Position numbers and translations under genes: made by a program | Assembly: GCA_946186275.1 (NCBI GenBank) | Contig: CAMHMO010000002.1 | Location: 1-64,000, forward strand | From: an uncultured Verrucomicrobiota bacterium | Lineage (GTDB): Bacteria > Verrucomicrobiota > Verrucomicrobiia > Opitutales > UBA9783 | DNA length: 64,000 nt | Direction of reading: 5' to 3' | Notes under the pieces: model-generated | What the model was told of the DNA's origin: nothing | Seen by the model: only the letters and a program-made list of their open reading frames with translations | Databases searched by the model: none | In this document: positions 17,972 through 27,047 of the stretch, one piece after another | Numbering within the stretch: position 1 is the first letter of the stretch | How the letters are laid out: the number at the start of each line of letters is the position of its first letter

Positions 17972-18436
17972 AAAACTCTTTGAAAATTATGGAAAAGGCA
18001 AGAGTTTGAAGCAAGATTGAATTGTGACAGGCAGTTTTGCGGGTGGTTGCAAGATTTAAGCTACATACTTCGGAGCAGGAGTAGCCGTTGATAAAGCTTT
18101 CTCAAAAATTAAAATATACTAAATGTGCTCCGTAAGGTAGGGAAGCGTGTTTTTTTCAGATGTATTGGCTTCCAATGTCCCGCATCAATCGTATCATAAT
18201 GTATCTGTGAGGCCAAAAGTGTGTAGCACTTCATAATGAATTTTATTCTTTGATCTGTCCGTAGAAATGTATCTGTTCGGTGAAGTTTTTTTGAAATACT
18301 TTTCCGTAAAATAGCGATGGAGAAATTTTAAAGGTAGTTCATTTGCCCGCAGCATGGTCGCAGTTGTCGTGCATTGTCGGATTTCTGTTGGCTAAGAATG
18401 CTGTTTTTATAACCGCTTGGAGTAAGATGTTGCATT
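17972..18436. other. AT-richer intergenic region
   Basis: About 465 bases with stops in all frames and no recognisable RNA, repeat or gene. It is richer in A and T than its surroundings and may hold the promoter of the minus-strand glycosyltransferase. Confidence 0.4.
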
Positions 18437-18799
18437 TTATCCCACCCACCGTACGCTCTCGATTTTCCCCGGCACCAGTGCATTGAGGGTTTTTAATAGC
18501 TGTTCCGATTTGAACTGTAATTTCTGGCGCACAATTGCATCGGGAGCTTTGAGCCACAGAGCACTCCAGCGATCCAGGCGTTCGGGAATGACGGATTGGA
18601 ATTCCGTGCCGCGAAACCAATCGTTCCAGTGTGCTTGCAGGATTTGGAACGTCGGCGAGTACAGCTTTGCCGTACGTTGAACGGTTTGGTTTAAAACCTG
18701 TGCAAACGGCTTCGGAGGTGGCAAAGGACGTTCGAAACAATCCTTCGGTACGCCGCGGAAAGCGGCAATCAGACGCAGGCTGTTCCGTGAGAACTTCAA
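18437..18799 (-). CDS. DUF721 / DciA-like protein
   Basis: 120 residues. The C-terminal half (SALWLKAPDAIVRQKLQFKSEQLLKTLNA then IESVRW) matches the DUF721 pattern in which a short beta unit is followed by a helix ending LLxxLN and a strand with IxxIR. Several DUF721 proteins (DciA) load the replicative helicase DnaB in bacteria lacking DnaC. It lies just downstream of the thymidine-phosphorylase-like gene on the same strand. The family call is moderate and the loading role is inferred. Confidence 0.55.
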   Translation of the reverse strand: MKFSRNSLRLIAAFRGVPKDCFERPLPPPKPFAQVLNQTVQRTAKLYSPTFQILQAHWNDWFRGTEFQSVIPERLDRWSALWLKAPDAIVRQKLQFKSEQLLKTLNALVPGKIESVRWVG

Positions 18800-18835
18800 T
18801 TTTTTAACGGATTACTTTCGTGAGAAGTTCATCTT

Positions 18836-20167
18836 CTAGGCGAAGCGTTCAATTTCAAACTCCGCGATGGCGGGGCGTTTCGGCGTCAGGCAAAAAGCGG
18901 AACGGAAACAATCCATTGCCGCGTCCAGATTCGATTCGTCGTTGTAATGAACCTCCAACAATACGTCGCTCGGAACAATCGGCATGCCGGCTTTCATGAC
19001 GTTGCCGATACCGACCGTCGGGTCGATTTTTCCGGACGCATCCGGTTGCATCAGAATTTCGAGCCCCTTCTCCAACAGCGCAATATCGACCGAATGAATG
19101 TACCCGCGTTTTGCGATTTGCAGTTTATACACATGTTTGGCTCTCGGGAATTTTTCCGGATGATCCAAATACGAAACATCGCCGCCCTGCGCCTTGACAA
19201 TGGCTTTGAAAGCTTCGAACGCCGACCCGTTGTTTAAGTGCTCCGTGACGGTTTTCTTCGCCGACAGCGTCGAACCGCAAACGCCCGACAAACGCACCAT
19301 CTCCATGCCGAGCTTGATGATGAGATCCAGCAAAGCCGGGTCGCCGCGACCGTGTAACAGCTCAATGACATTTTTAATTTCCAAAACGGCACCGACCGCA
19401 TTCCCGATCGGTTGACGGATGTTGGAAGACAGCACGACACAGCGGTGTTTAAGCGAACGCATCGTGCGCACGACCATGTTTGCCAAGGATTGTGCCGCGT
19501 CGTCGTCTTTAAACAGCCGACCTTTGTTTTTAATGTCCAGCACGACATTTTCGGAACCGACCGACAGCAGTCGGCTCAGAATACTGCTTGCCAGCAACGG
19601 AATAATTGCTTCGGTTGCGGTATTCTTCCGTATGTTGCTTAAAATTTGCTCGACCGGTACCGTTTGTTTCGGTTGCGAGCAGAAGCAACAGCGGACTTTC
19701 TTCAGTTGTTGAATGCAATTTTTAATTGGCAAATCCGTTTGAAATCCCGGAATGGCTTGCAGTTTGAACAAATCGTTGCAAACAAGCGATTGCGTCGCAT
19801 CCGTCATGGTCGGAACCACGACGCCGCAGGCGGCAACGAGCGGCGTCAGTACCAACGCGCACGGATCGCCGAGACCGCCGATGCTTCGGAAACCGACTTT
19901 CGCAACGCCGATGTCCGTTAAATCCAACACTTCGCCCGATAAGACGGTTTCATCGGTCAAAACAGCCGTTTCCTGCGCATTCAAGCCTTTAAAACAGACC
20001 GCCATCACCCATGCCGCCAGCTGTTCCGGCAAAACATGCCTGTCGGCGATGAGACCGACGAGGGTTCGCATATCACCCTCGGACAATTCTTCACCGCTGG
20101 CTTTTCGGGTAATAAAATCCGTAAAGGACGGTTGGTCGGGAAGCGATAAGATTTTTTTCTTTGTCAT
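18836..20167 (-). CDS. Thymidine/pyrimidine phosphorylase family protein with altered active site
   Basis: 443 residues, the length of DeoA. Family blocks are aligned in order: DFITRKASGEELSEGDMR, AAWVMAVCFKGLNAQETAVLT, a glycine loop, KLQAIPGF, ATEAIIPLLASSILSRLLSVG, VLDIKNKGRLF and a C-terminal alpha/beta domain. Key residues differ. The KHSTGGVGDK loop reads GFRSIGGLGDP, losing Lys84 and His85 of the E. coli numbering. SGRGLGHTGGTLDKLE reads TMTDATQSLVCNDLFKLQ. The position of the uracil-binding Lys190 is Arg. Catalysis of nucleoside phosphorolysis is therefore uncertain, and another substrate or loss of activity is possible. A cysteine-rich CCFCSQ segment is unusual. Confidence 0.75.
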   Translation of the reverse strand: MTKKKILSLPDQPSFTDFITRKASGEELSEGDMRTLVGLIADRHVLPEQLAAWVMAVCFKGLNAQETAVLTDETVLSGEVLDLTDIGVAKVGFRSIGGLGDPCALVLTPLVAACGVVVPTMTDATQSLVCNDLFKLQAIPGFQTDLPIKNCIQQLKKVRCCFCSQPKQTVPVEQILSNIRKNTATEAIIPLLASSILSRLLSVGSENVVLDIKNKGRLFKDDDAAQSLANMVVRTMRSLKHRCVVLSSNIRQPIGNAVGAVLEIKNVIELLHGRGDPALLDLIIKLGMEMVRLSGVCGSTLSAKKTVTEHLNNGSAFEAFKAIVKAQGGDVSYLDHPEKFPRAKHVYKLQIAKRGYIHSVDIALLEKGLEILMQPDASGKIDPTVGIGNVMKAGMPIVPSDVLLEVHYNDESNLDAAMDCFRSAFCLTPKRPAIAEFEIERFA

Positions 20168-20272
20168 ACGCGAAAATTACAAAAAAACAGAACAAGGGAA
20201 CAAGGCAACGAACCTTGAAACAACGCCACTGCCCCAGTACAGGCTTTTCAATATGAATGTCAATTTTATTCT

Positions 20273-21172
20273 TTACAGACAGAGAATAAGCGCTCCCAAA
20301 ACGAGGCGGTACCACCCGAAGATACGCAGTCCGTTGTTTTTTAAAAATCGGAACAAAAGCGAAATCACCGCGATGCCGACGATAAATGCGACCGCGATGC
20401 CGATGATGACGGTGCCGCCGTCCGTTGCCCGCAACAAGATATCGCCGTGCTTCAGGAATTTGTAGGTTGTGGCGAGCGCGGTCGTGAGTAGGCCAAGTAA
20501 AAAGCTGAACCGTAACGCCTGTGTTAATGTCAGCCCGATCCAAACACCGCCGAGGACGGTTGAAAGAAGACGGCTGAAGCCAGGCCACAGCGCGACGGTT
20601 TGCAACAGACCGACAAACAGAGCTTTTGCGACGGATAGATCGTAAAGGTCTTCGCAACAGGGTTGGTGCGTTTTGCGAAAGTTCTCAATTAGAAAGATAC
20701 AAATACTTCCGAGCATAAGCCCCGTCGCGACGCAGGCCGGCGTATAAAAACGTTCGAGCGTTTTGTCGGTCAACAGTCCCAAAATACCTGCCGGAATAAA
20801 CGCAATCCCAAGGTTGAATGCCAACTTAAAGCCTCTTGTATCTTTTCCGAAGAGACCGTTTAAAATGCGTCGAATGTCGTTTCGGAAGAACAACAACAGC
20901 ACCAGAAGCGTCCCGAAATTGATGCATACCATGTAGTTGTTCAGAGCGGCTTGCAGGGATTTGCTTTGTTGTGAGGCATGAAAAAAACATTCGTTGGCGA
21001 TAATCATGTGTCCCGTCGAAGAAACGGGCAAAAATTCCGTAATTCCCTGAATAACACCCAACGTAACCGCCTGCGAAACAGGGATTTTCTCTGTCGGTTC
21101 GGTGTCGATTTCTGCCGCGTACGTGCGAGTTACGACGGTGAAAAACAGCAAAAGGAGCGCGATATGCCTCAT
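20273..21172 (-). CDS. uppP: Undecaprenyl-diphosphatase (BacA/UppP)
   Basis: 299 residues, polytopic. Motif 1 is LGVIQGITEFLPVSSTGHM with the conserved Glu and SSTGH. Motif 2 is WPGFSRLLSTVLGGVWIG, in which the usual SRSG is SRLL. It recycles the lipid carrier undecaprenyl diphosphate for peptidoglycan and surface polysaccharide synthesis. An extra N-terminal hydrophobic stretch (IALLLLFFTVVTRTYA) reads like a cleavable signal peptide ahead of the usual start of the fold. About 100 bases separate it from the downstream gene. Confidence 0.9.
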   Translation of the reverse strand: MRHIALLLLFFTVVTRTYAAEIDTEPTEKIPVSQAVTLGVIQGITEFLPVSSTGHMIIANECFFHASQQSKSLQAALNNYMVCINFGTLLVLLLFFRNDIRRILNGLFGKDTRGFKLAFNLGIAFIPAGILGLLTDKTLERFYTPACVATGLMLGSICIFLIENFRKTHQPCCEDLYDLSVAKALFVGLLQTVALWPGFSRLLSTVLGGVWIGLTLTQALRFSFLLGLLTTALATTYKFLKHGDILLRATDGGTVIIGIAVAFIVGIAVISLLFRFLKNNGLRIFGWYRLVLGALILCL

Positions 21173-21625
21173 GCTTTAAGTGAAGCAGACAGGTCGGATG
21201 TTTCAAGGTTGTGTTGAGGATAAAGATGCGAGGGAAAGAAGAATGTTTTGTAGTGTTTGGGAGAATTTTGAAAAATACTTCGTGGAATGTACTGCGTGTG
21301 TCAGAGTTGCTGACATTGAAGATGAAATGGGGAGATATTAAGGCGATGTCGTGCCGATGGAGCGCATCGTCGGATTATCGAAGGATGTTTGTGTGTTTTT
21401 TCAAAAACGGTTGGATTTTATTGGGAATGTGCCGCGAAAAAATACGAATACTTGATGGAGGAGGGGATTTAATTTTTTGTGCTTTATTCTTGGTAGGCGG
21501 TTGCAAGGCGGGCGCAGAGAAAGAAGGATGGCTCCCTGTAGAAACTAATAAAGAACACGCAATCACCTGAAGGATTGGAGTGATTAAATAAGCAAGTATT
21601 TCCTGTCGTCTTTGAAATACTTTTT
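21173..21625. other. Intergenic region with no supported gene
   Basis: About 450 bases. One plus-strand stretch (about 21465-21570) reads LIFCALFLVGGCKAGAEKEGW, which resembles a lipoprotein signal with an LVGGC lipobox. It follows a GGAGGAGG sequence but has no ATG, GTG or TTG at the right place, so it is at most a remnant. Confidence 0.35.
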
Positions 21626-21631
21626 TCTTTT

Positions 21632-21651
21632 CTTTCCTTTCCTTTCCTTTC
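21632..21651. repeat. Four CTTTC pentamers
   Basis: Four exact tandem copies of CTTTC, preceded by an imperfect CTTTT unit. They lie about 60 bases upstream of the C/A homopolymer tract and 125 bases upstream of the outer-membrane protein gene. Confidence 0.8.
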
Positions 21652-21711
21652 GGAGGCGGTGAAAAGAGGTTTTTTCGTCTTTTTAAGCTTTTTTAAATTT
21701 TCCAAAAACAT

Positions 21712-21737
21712 CCCCCCCCCCCCCCAAAAAAAAAAAA
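21712..21737. repeat. Homopolymer tract: 14 C followed by 12 A
   Basis: An uninterrupted run of 14 C (21712-21725) adjoins a run of 12 A (21726-21737), ending 19 bases before a TACAAT -10-like box (21757-21762). The tract thus reaches the expected -35 position (about 21734-21739) of the barrel gene at 21777. Homopolymers of this length are prone to slipped-strand change. Confidence 0.9.
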
Positions 21738-21776
21738 TCCTTGCCCCCTACCTACCTACAATGGAACTACCAGACT

Positions 21777-22613
21777 ATGAAAAACAAGTTTATCTTTACG
21801 GCAGGCATTGTCGGGATGGTGTCGGGCGTTGCGTCTGGAGCGACGGACGGAGCGGAGATGGAGTATGGGAGAGAATGGAATCCGTACGTGACATTAAGGG
21901 GCGGGTGGTTGTTTGGCGGGAAAACGAAATACAATTATCATTGGGTCGGGCATGATACCACTGTGCCTCCGCAGCCTGACGGAGAAGAGAGTGTAGGCAA
22001 CGGCAAGAATTTTGGGAGTGCGTGGTTGGGTTCGGGAGAGGTCGGCGTTTCATTTTGCGGTGATCGCGTTTCCGTCGGTCTTGAATTGGGATATTTTACG
22101 GGAAAAGGGAAAAAGGTTTTCGGGAGTGAAGAGAATACTTTGGATAATATAAATGCAAAATATAATTATCACGGAGTGTTGTATCTGAGCGGGGACAACG
22201 GGTATTGCAGAACGGACGGAAAATATAAAAATCTTTTCGCCGCCGTTAATGTGACCTTAAAAAAAGATGTGAATGAACGCACGTTTTTGTACGGCGGTGT
22301 CGGTGCGGGCGCGGCGAGAACGGATTTCGGTTCCATCGATTATCGATACCATGAATATGCCGTTGGCGATCTCGGGTTTCATTCTGGAAAGGTAAATTTT
22401 AAGGCGAAGTGGCGGTTGCTGACACAGATGTTCGGTGGTTTTGGCTGGTATTTAAACGACAGCTGGTCGTTGACGGTCGGTTATCGATTGCGGTATTTGG
22501 TGGGCGACGGTCGTGAATCGGGGATGTTTGCGCACGACAGGGTTAAGTGGGATTGGAAAGTGAAACAGGATTTGAGCCATGCCGCCGAGGTGGGATTGAC
22601 GTATAGGTTCTGA
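21777..22613 (+). CDS. Outer-membrane beta-barrel protein
   Basis: 278 residues from ATG 21777. A signal peptide (KNKFIFTAGIVGMVSGVASGA, about 2-22) precedes a protein rich in alternating Gly/aromatic strands, such as NPYVTLRGGWLFGG, GEVGVSFCGDRVSVGLELGY, LFAAVNVTLKK, TFLYGGVGAGAARTDFG, SWSLTVGYRLRYL and the C-terminal AAEVGLTYRF ending in Phe. This fits an 8- to 10-strand OmpA/OmpW-like porin fold, though the exact family is not identified. A TTG 12 codons upstream is a poorer start. Expression may be phase-variable because of the C/A tract at the promoter. Confidence 0.8.
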   Translation: MKNKFIFTAGIVGMVSGVASGATDGAEMEYGREWNPYVTLRGGWLFGGKTKYNYHWVGHDTTVPPQPDGEESVGNGKNFGSAWLGSGEVGVSFCGDRVSVGLELGYFTGKGKKVFGSEENTLDNINAKYNYHGVLYLSGDNGYCRTDGKYKNLFAAVNVTLKKDVNERTFLYGGVGAGAARTDFGSIDYRYHEYAVGDLGFHSGKVNFKAKWRLLTQMFGGFGWYLNDSWSLTVGYRLRYLVGDGRESGMFAHDRVKWDWKVKQDLSHAAEVGLTYRF

Positions 22614-22686
22614 AAGATTCCGTTACGGAACTATCAAGTGCGGGGGAGTCGGAGCCTGCGTTTCGGTGTCCCGCCCAAATTCCCTT

Positions 22687-22953
22687 TTACCCTCCGATGC
22701 ACGCTTCTTTGCGTTTGGTTTTCATCAAACGCGCGCTGTTCCGCAGTTTTCGCAGGAGTTTGTCCTCCAAATCGTCGATGGCGTTGTAGAGCATGCCAAA
22801 GGGGTATTTGTATGCTTTTTGCGCTTTATTCTCTGAGGCGGTTGTCGGATTGTCGGCGGATGTGTGCGGTTCTTCAGAGCATTTTTTTCTCGGTGTGGAG
22901 GCAGTGTAAAAGCGGAAAACTTTGAAAATCCGAGATTTCAAGAGCGGTTCCAT
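22687..22953 (-). CDS. Short hypothetical protein
   Basis: About 88 residues from an internal ATG at 22953, in a frame open to 23007. The C-terminal half is charged and helical (YNAIDDLEDKLLRKLRNSARL), which is more protein-like than any overlapping frame. It lies 107 bases downstream of the prepilin peptidase gene on the same strand. No family is recognised and it may be spurious. Confidence 0.3.
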   Translation of the reverse strand: MEPLLKSRIFKVFRFYTASTPRKKCSEEPHTSADNPTTASENKAQKAYKYPFGMLYNAIDDLEDKLLRKLRNSARLMKTKRKEACIGG

Positions 22954-23060
22954 CGAAAAACTTTTTTTCGAAAATACACAGACTTTCGGCAGTATAAACC
23001 GCGGCATTTCTCAAACGGAGCACATTGAAGCCGTTTTTGGAGAATGCTTCCGGAAAATAT

Positions 23061-23882
23061 CTAAAAATCGCCGTTATATTGGAGAAAATACCGCGGATCG
23101 ATCTGCATCCAAAGCACAAGTATCGTGTACACTACAGCTCCGAGTGCCAAAAACGGTCCGAAGGCCATGCGTCGGTTGATGGTTGCTTTCGGTTGAAACA
23201 GCTTTGTAAGACTGCCGTGTGAAACGATAAAAAGCGTTCCGAGCATTGAGCCGAGAAGTAATGCATATAAACAGCCGGATGTTCCCAGAAATGCGCCGAT
23301 GCACCCCAATAATTTCATGTCGCCGAGCCCCAGGGCTTCTTCGTTGACGAAACATTCGGCGATGCATGCAACAAGGAATAAACTGCCGGAGCCGACGCAC
23401 ATGCCGATGAAGCTCTCTTTGATGGCTTCGAAGGTGTTTTGTGACAACTGTATTTGCGGGTAAAATGCGCTCAGTACAATACCCAAAAGAAGTCCGCCCA
23501 GCGTGACCTGGTCGGGAATAAGTAAAGTTTCGCAGTCGCTCCAAAATGCAATCCACAGCAGACACAGCAACACAAAACACGGCAAGGCGAGGTTGTTTGC
23601 AAATGTAAAAGTGAAAACCGCCAAAAACCCGATGCCGATTTCCGAGAGGAAGTATCGAAAGGGAATGGGTTTGCCGCAACATTTTGTTTTGCCTTTCAGC
23701 AACAGCCACGTAAGAACAGGGATATTGAGATACCACGGGATGCTTTTTTGGCAGTGCGGACAATATGAGCGGGGCTTGATGACGGATTGATTTTTCACCC
23801 AGCGGTCGATGCAGACGTTGAGGAAACTTCCGACGCAACTGCCGAAAACAAACAAGATTATCGTCTGTATTGCCGACAACAT
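23061..23882 (-). CDS. Prepilin peptidase (type IV leader peptidase)
   Basis: 273 residues from ATG 23882, with a TTG possible at 23897. The N-terminus is SFLNVCIDRW, then the cytoplasmic zinc region (CPHCQKSIPWYLNIPVLTWLLLKGKTKCCGKPIPFRY shape), a polytopic membrane domain and the two catalytic aspartates in SDCETLLIPD and GLGDMKL. It cleaves and methylates prepilin leaders. In the zinc site the second CxxC is CCGK, so the usual four-cysteine site is altered. It sits between the barrel gene and the T3SS secretin with no pilin beside it. Its natural partner in this window is the GspL/M-like pair near 3-4 kb. Confidence 0.88.
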   Translation of the reverse strand: MLSAIQTIILFVFGSCVGSFLNVCIDRWVKNQSVIKPRSYCPHCQKSIPWYLNIPVLTWLLLKGKTKCCGKPIPFRYFLSEIGIGFLAVFTFTFANNLALPCFVLLCLLWIAFWSDCETLLIPDQVTLGGLLLGIVLSAFYPQIQLSQNTFEAIKESFIGMCVGSGSLFLVACIAECFVNEEALGLGDMKLLGCIGAFLGTSGCLYALLLGSMLGTLFIVSHGSLTKLFQPKATINRRMAFGPFLALGAVVYTILVLWMQIDPRYFLQYNGDF

Positions 23883-24038
23883 CACAAAGTCAAACAAGGA
23901 AGCGTTTTAACTCGTCGACACATATTCGTACGAAAACTCGGTCGGTTTCGAGAAAAATATTAAAAAAGCGCGACACATTCCTACTTTAACCGTTTTCGAG
24001 TGATTACCGTCAATGCAAACGTGTTGTGCGGATTGCGT

Positions 24039-26015
24039 TTATTTGTCTTTTTTATGCCGTTTGGCGAACAGACGCGCTGTGCGGGACATTTTTTTCGGCG
24101 GTTTCGGAGTTTCTTCGACACTCGTTTCTAGAAGCGAAGTTTCCGAGGTTTTATCGGAACCTTCGGCGGATTGTTCCGTGCTCTGCCGGCATTGAATTTG
24201 CATCAGTTCGCGGCTGTCCGTCAAATTCGACGGCGTCTTAAACAGTCCGCCGTACGGATCGCTTGCGGAAAGGCGGATGATTTTCGGCGTAATGAGAAAC
24301 AGGCGTTCGGAGATTGTTTTCTTCTTTGAGTAATTCTTAAACAAGTGTCCCACAATCGGGACGTCCTTTAAAACAGGCACGCCGCTGTCGCCGTCCGCGT
24401 AACCTTCCGTAAAATAGCCGCCGACGAGAATGCTTTGTCCTTCATAAACCAACGCCTGCGTTGCGATGGAGGAGGTATCGGTGCCGGCGCGCACATTGCC
24501 CTCCGGTGCCGAAAACGATTCGTCCTTAATGTCCAAAATCAATTGAATGCACGTTTGCCCGTTTTTTGTGAGCAGGTGCGGGGTTACTTTCAAATTCGTA
24601 TTGGCTTCGACGGAATACATGTCGCCGGCTTTGTTTCCTTGGACCTCGAAATAGTGGGTTTTGCCCTGTTCCATAACGGCGGTCAGATTGTTCATGGTAA
24701 TAACGGACGGACGCGCCAACACTTTGCTTAGATTTTTGCTTGCGAGTGCGTTGACCGCCGTCATGAACTGGATGCCGTTCACGACACCGTTCAGTTGTAC
24801 ATTTAAGCCCGTATCATTGATCGAAATCGGCTTATAGGAAAACCAGGTGCGATCGTGACGCGCGGAACTTACCGTGACTTTGTCGGAGCCGATTTTGAAA
24901 TCGCATCCCTTTGAAACGTTGACAATTGCCGCTTGAATTTCGATCAACTCCATCGGTACATCCAGCAAATCGATCAGCTCTTGATACATGGGCAGTTTAT
25001 GCCGATAATCTTTGACGATGACCGCATTTTGACGCGGATCGACGGTAATGACGCCACCGTCCGATTTAATTTTGTCGCTTCCTTCGTCGGAATTTTCCGC
25101 TTTTTCGTCCGTTTTTTCGTTTTCCTTCGGTGTTGCTTTCTTGTTTTTTTCGTCCGTGTCCTTTTCTCGCAGGGAGGTAACCTTCTTTGCGGAATCGGTT
25201 TGTGTTGCGGGTTGCAAAGCGTTCGCGGCATTTTCCTGTTTCCCGAGAATGTTATCCAGCAGTGTTGCGATGCCCGGAATCTTCAAGCCGCCGATTTCCT
25301 TATCGTCCGCCCAGGCGTGTTTCAAATGGAATACTTTGACATCGAGGCGATCGGTTTCGGATGTCTTATACAGAGAGATATTCTCGGTGATGCTTGTCAG
25401 CAGTTCAATCATCTTCGGAGTGCCGCTGACAATGAGAATGCCTCCTTCGCGCATCGGACGGATGCGCATGTTAGAACCGTAAAATCCCATGGTGTCGATG
25501 ACGTCGAGCAACGGGTCGATTTGCAACGGGTGAATTTTGAAGATTTGTGTTTGAATTTCGCTCGATTCGTAGACGTACATCGCATGACCGTCAAAAAACC
25601 ACAGCAAGCCGTATGCCTTCGCCAGCTGATCCCAAATGTGCGTCGGATACATTTTCTCGAACGAACGATTGACGCGCTGTTTGTTGTCTTTGAGGCGTTC
25701 GCTTAAAACCGCATCGATGCCCTGCATTTTGCAGAAATCCGCAACCGAATCGGCAATCGGTTTGTTGCGCACAAATAAGTAAGCGGTATTTTTCGGCCAA
25801 AAATCGTGTAGTTTCGGCTTGTCGAATTTTATTTCTTCGGCTTCCGGATCGTCCTGTGTGTAAAATTCAATTTGCGGCTCATCCGCATTGTCGTTCGGCG
25901 TTTGGGACGGCGGCGATGGTTCTTCGGAAAACATGACGGTCGGTGCCGCAAACGTCGCGGTCGGGAACCGTGCGATTGCCGTTAAGAACCAAAATCCTGT
26001 CCAAAAACGTTTCAT
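24039..26015 (-). CDS. sctC: Type III secretion secretin SctC
   Basis: 658 residues from ATG 26015. A signal peptide (TGFWFLTAIARFPTATFAA) is followed by the N0/N1 region with the T3SS-specific block AKAYGLLWFFDGHAMYVYES, a ring-forming N domain, then a Lys/Glu-rich low-complexity insert (about 300-350). The secretin domain has IEIQAAIVNVSKG, GVPVLKDVPIVGHLF and SERLFLITPKI. It forms the outer-membrane ring. GspD and PilQ were considered, but the short N-terminal layout and the LLWFFDGxxxYVY motif are of the SctC (YscC) type. A chaperone gene lies directly upstream, one base apart. The C-terminal Ser/Glu/Lys tail may recruit a pilotin. Confidence 0.85.
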   Translation of the reverse strand: MKRFWTGFWFLTAIARFPTATFAAPTVMFSEEPSPPSQTPNDNADEPQIEFYTQDDPEAEEIKFDKPKLHDFWPKNTAYLFVRNKPIADSVADFCKMQGIDAVLSERLKDNKQRVNRSFEKMYPTHIWDQLAKAYGLLWFFDGHAMYVYESSEIQTQIFKIHPLQIDPLLDVIDTMGFYGSNMRIRPMREGGILIVSGTPKMIELLTSITENISLYKTSETDRLDVKVFHLKHAWADDKEIGGLKIPGIATLLDNILGKQENAANALQPATQTDSAKKVTSLREKDTDEKNKKATPKENEKTDEKAENSDEGSDKIKSDGGVITVDPRQNAVIVKDYRHKLPMYQELIDLLDVPMELIEIQAAIVNVSKGCDFKIGSDKVTVSSARHDRTWFSYKPISINDTGLNVQLNGVVNGIQFMTAVNALASKNLSKVLARPSVITMNNLTAVMEQGKTHYFEVQGNKAGDMYSVEANTNLKVTPHLLTKNGQTCIQLILDIKDESFSAPEGNVRAGTDTSSIATQALVYEGQSILVGGYFTEGYADGDSGVPVLKDVPIVGHLFKNYSKKKTISERLFLITPKIIRLSASDPYGGLFKTPSNLTDSRELMQIQCRQSTEQSAEGSDKTSETSLLETSVEETPKPPKKMSRTARLFAKRHKKDK

Positions 26016-26016
26016 G

Positions 26017-26421
26017 CTACCGTTGTTCCGACAATTTCGGGAAAAATCGTTCCTCCATGACTTCGACATTGAGGAGAAAATCGTTGAAGCGCTCTTCGAG
26101 ATTTTTCTCATCCACTTCTTCGGGTGTAATTGTTTGTCGCAAGTATAATCGTTTGTCGGAAGGATTTAAAAAGAGCGTTGCATCCAAAAATCGCATCCGT
26201 TTCAGATTAAATTGCAGAATTTGAGCCAGCAGGTTGCGATGTTCGAAGGTATCCGACATTTCTTCGCCCCAGGAACATTCCCAGTGCCATTTGTGATTTC
26301 GCTGAAAGGTTTTGTAACGATGTCCGTCCCATTCCCACAAACAGCAACCTTCTTCGTCGGGCGGCGGGATATCAACTCCCGTCAACCGACCGATGCGTTC
26401 CATGCTCTTGGCGAATTCCAT
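26017..26421 (-). CDS. CesT-like type III secretion chaperone
   Basis: 134 residues, acidic, no signal peptide. It has the alpha-beta layout of class I secretion chaperones: a short N-terminal helix, aromatic beta strands (GCCLWEWDGHRYKTF, HWECSW), then FNLKRMRFLDATLFLNPSDKRLYLRQTI and a C-terminal dimer helix ERFNDFLLNVEVME. The middle LxLxQxI strand pattern followed by a helix is typical of the CesT/SycE group. It precedes sctC by one base and is co-transcribed. The Trp-rich N-terminus is unusual. Its client is unknown. Confidence 0.65.
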   Translation of the reverse strand: MEFAKSMERIGRLTGVDIPPPDEEGCCLWEWDGHRYKTFQRNHKWHWECSWGEEMSDTFEHRNLLAQILQFNLKRMRFLDATLFLNPSDKRLYLRQTITPEEVDEKNLEERFNDFLLNVEVMEERFFPKLSEQR

Positions 26422-26609
26422 AAGCGCGTTCGATTAAATTTATTATGAGGGTTTTTCAGCTAAAAGTCCACCGCGAAGTTTTTTATTCGGCATAAAACAT
26501 CGGGAGCGGTTGCGCCGAAACGGGCGACGGATGCACCAAATTTTTTCCTTAAAAAGCTTGACGGGAATGTTCGGCAATACCTTACTAGGATTGTATATCG
26601 GGATTTGAG

Positions 26610-27041
26610 ATGAGCACGACACTGGTTACGCAACGGAAGCCGTCCGAGCAAAAGTGGTATTTGATCGATGCCGAAGGGCAGATTTTGGGGCGTTTGGCGG
26701 TCAAAATCGCGAACATCCTGCGCGGTCGCAACAAACCGACCTATACGGCGCATTGCGATACGGGCGATTACGTGGTGGTCATCAATGCCGAGAAGATTAA
26801 AGTCACGGGTCAAAAGGAGCAGGATAAAACCTATGCGACCTATTCGGGTTACCAGAGCGGGTTACACGTACGCAATCTGCATGAACTTCGCGAGCGGCAT
26901 CCCGAGTTGATTTTGATGAACGCCGTTCGCGGCATGATGCCGAAGAATAATTTGTCGCGTTTTATGTTGAAGAAACTGCGCATTTGCGTTGGGAAAGATC
27001 ATCCCTATAAAGCTCAATCGCCGATTGCACTCGAAATATAA
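26610..27041 (+). CDS. rplM: 50S ribosomal protein L13
   Basis: 143 residues, standard length. Family blocks include WYLIDAEGQILGRLAVKIAN, RGRNKPTYTAHCDTGDYVVV and the C-terminal VRGMMPKNNLSRFMLKKLRI. It binds 23S rRNA early in large-subunit assembly. rpsI begins six bases after its stop, the usual rplM-rpsI pair. A TTGACG hexamer (26558-26563) lies in the upstream intergenic region, so a normal short leader is likely. Confidence 0.97.
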   Translation: MSTTLVTQRKPSEQKWYLIDAEGQILGRLAVKIANILRGRNKPTYTAHCDTGDYVVVINAEKIKVTGQKEQDKTYATYSGYQSGLHVRNLHELRERHPELILMNAVRGMMPKNNLSRFMLKKLRICVGKDHPYKAQSPIALEI

Positions 27042-27047
27042 TTTGTT

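Noticed and set aside
21465-21570. Small lipoprotein with LVGGC lipobox
   Set aside because: No standard start codon follows the GGAGGAGG sequence, and the stretch may be chance or a remnant.
24933-25706. 257-codon plus-strand open frame
   Set aside because: Antisense to the sctC coding region with biased Phe/Arg composition; no start signal.
24039-26015. Type II secretion (GspD) or pilus (PilQ) identity for the secretin, suggested by the nearby prepilin peptidase
   Set aside because: The N-terminal layout, the LLWFFDGHAMYVYES block and the adjacent CesT-like chaperone fit SctC better.
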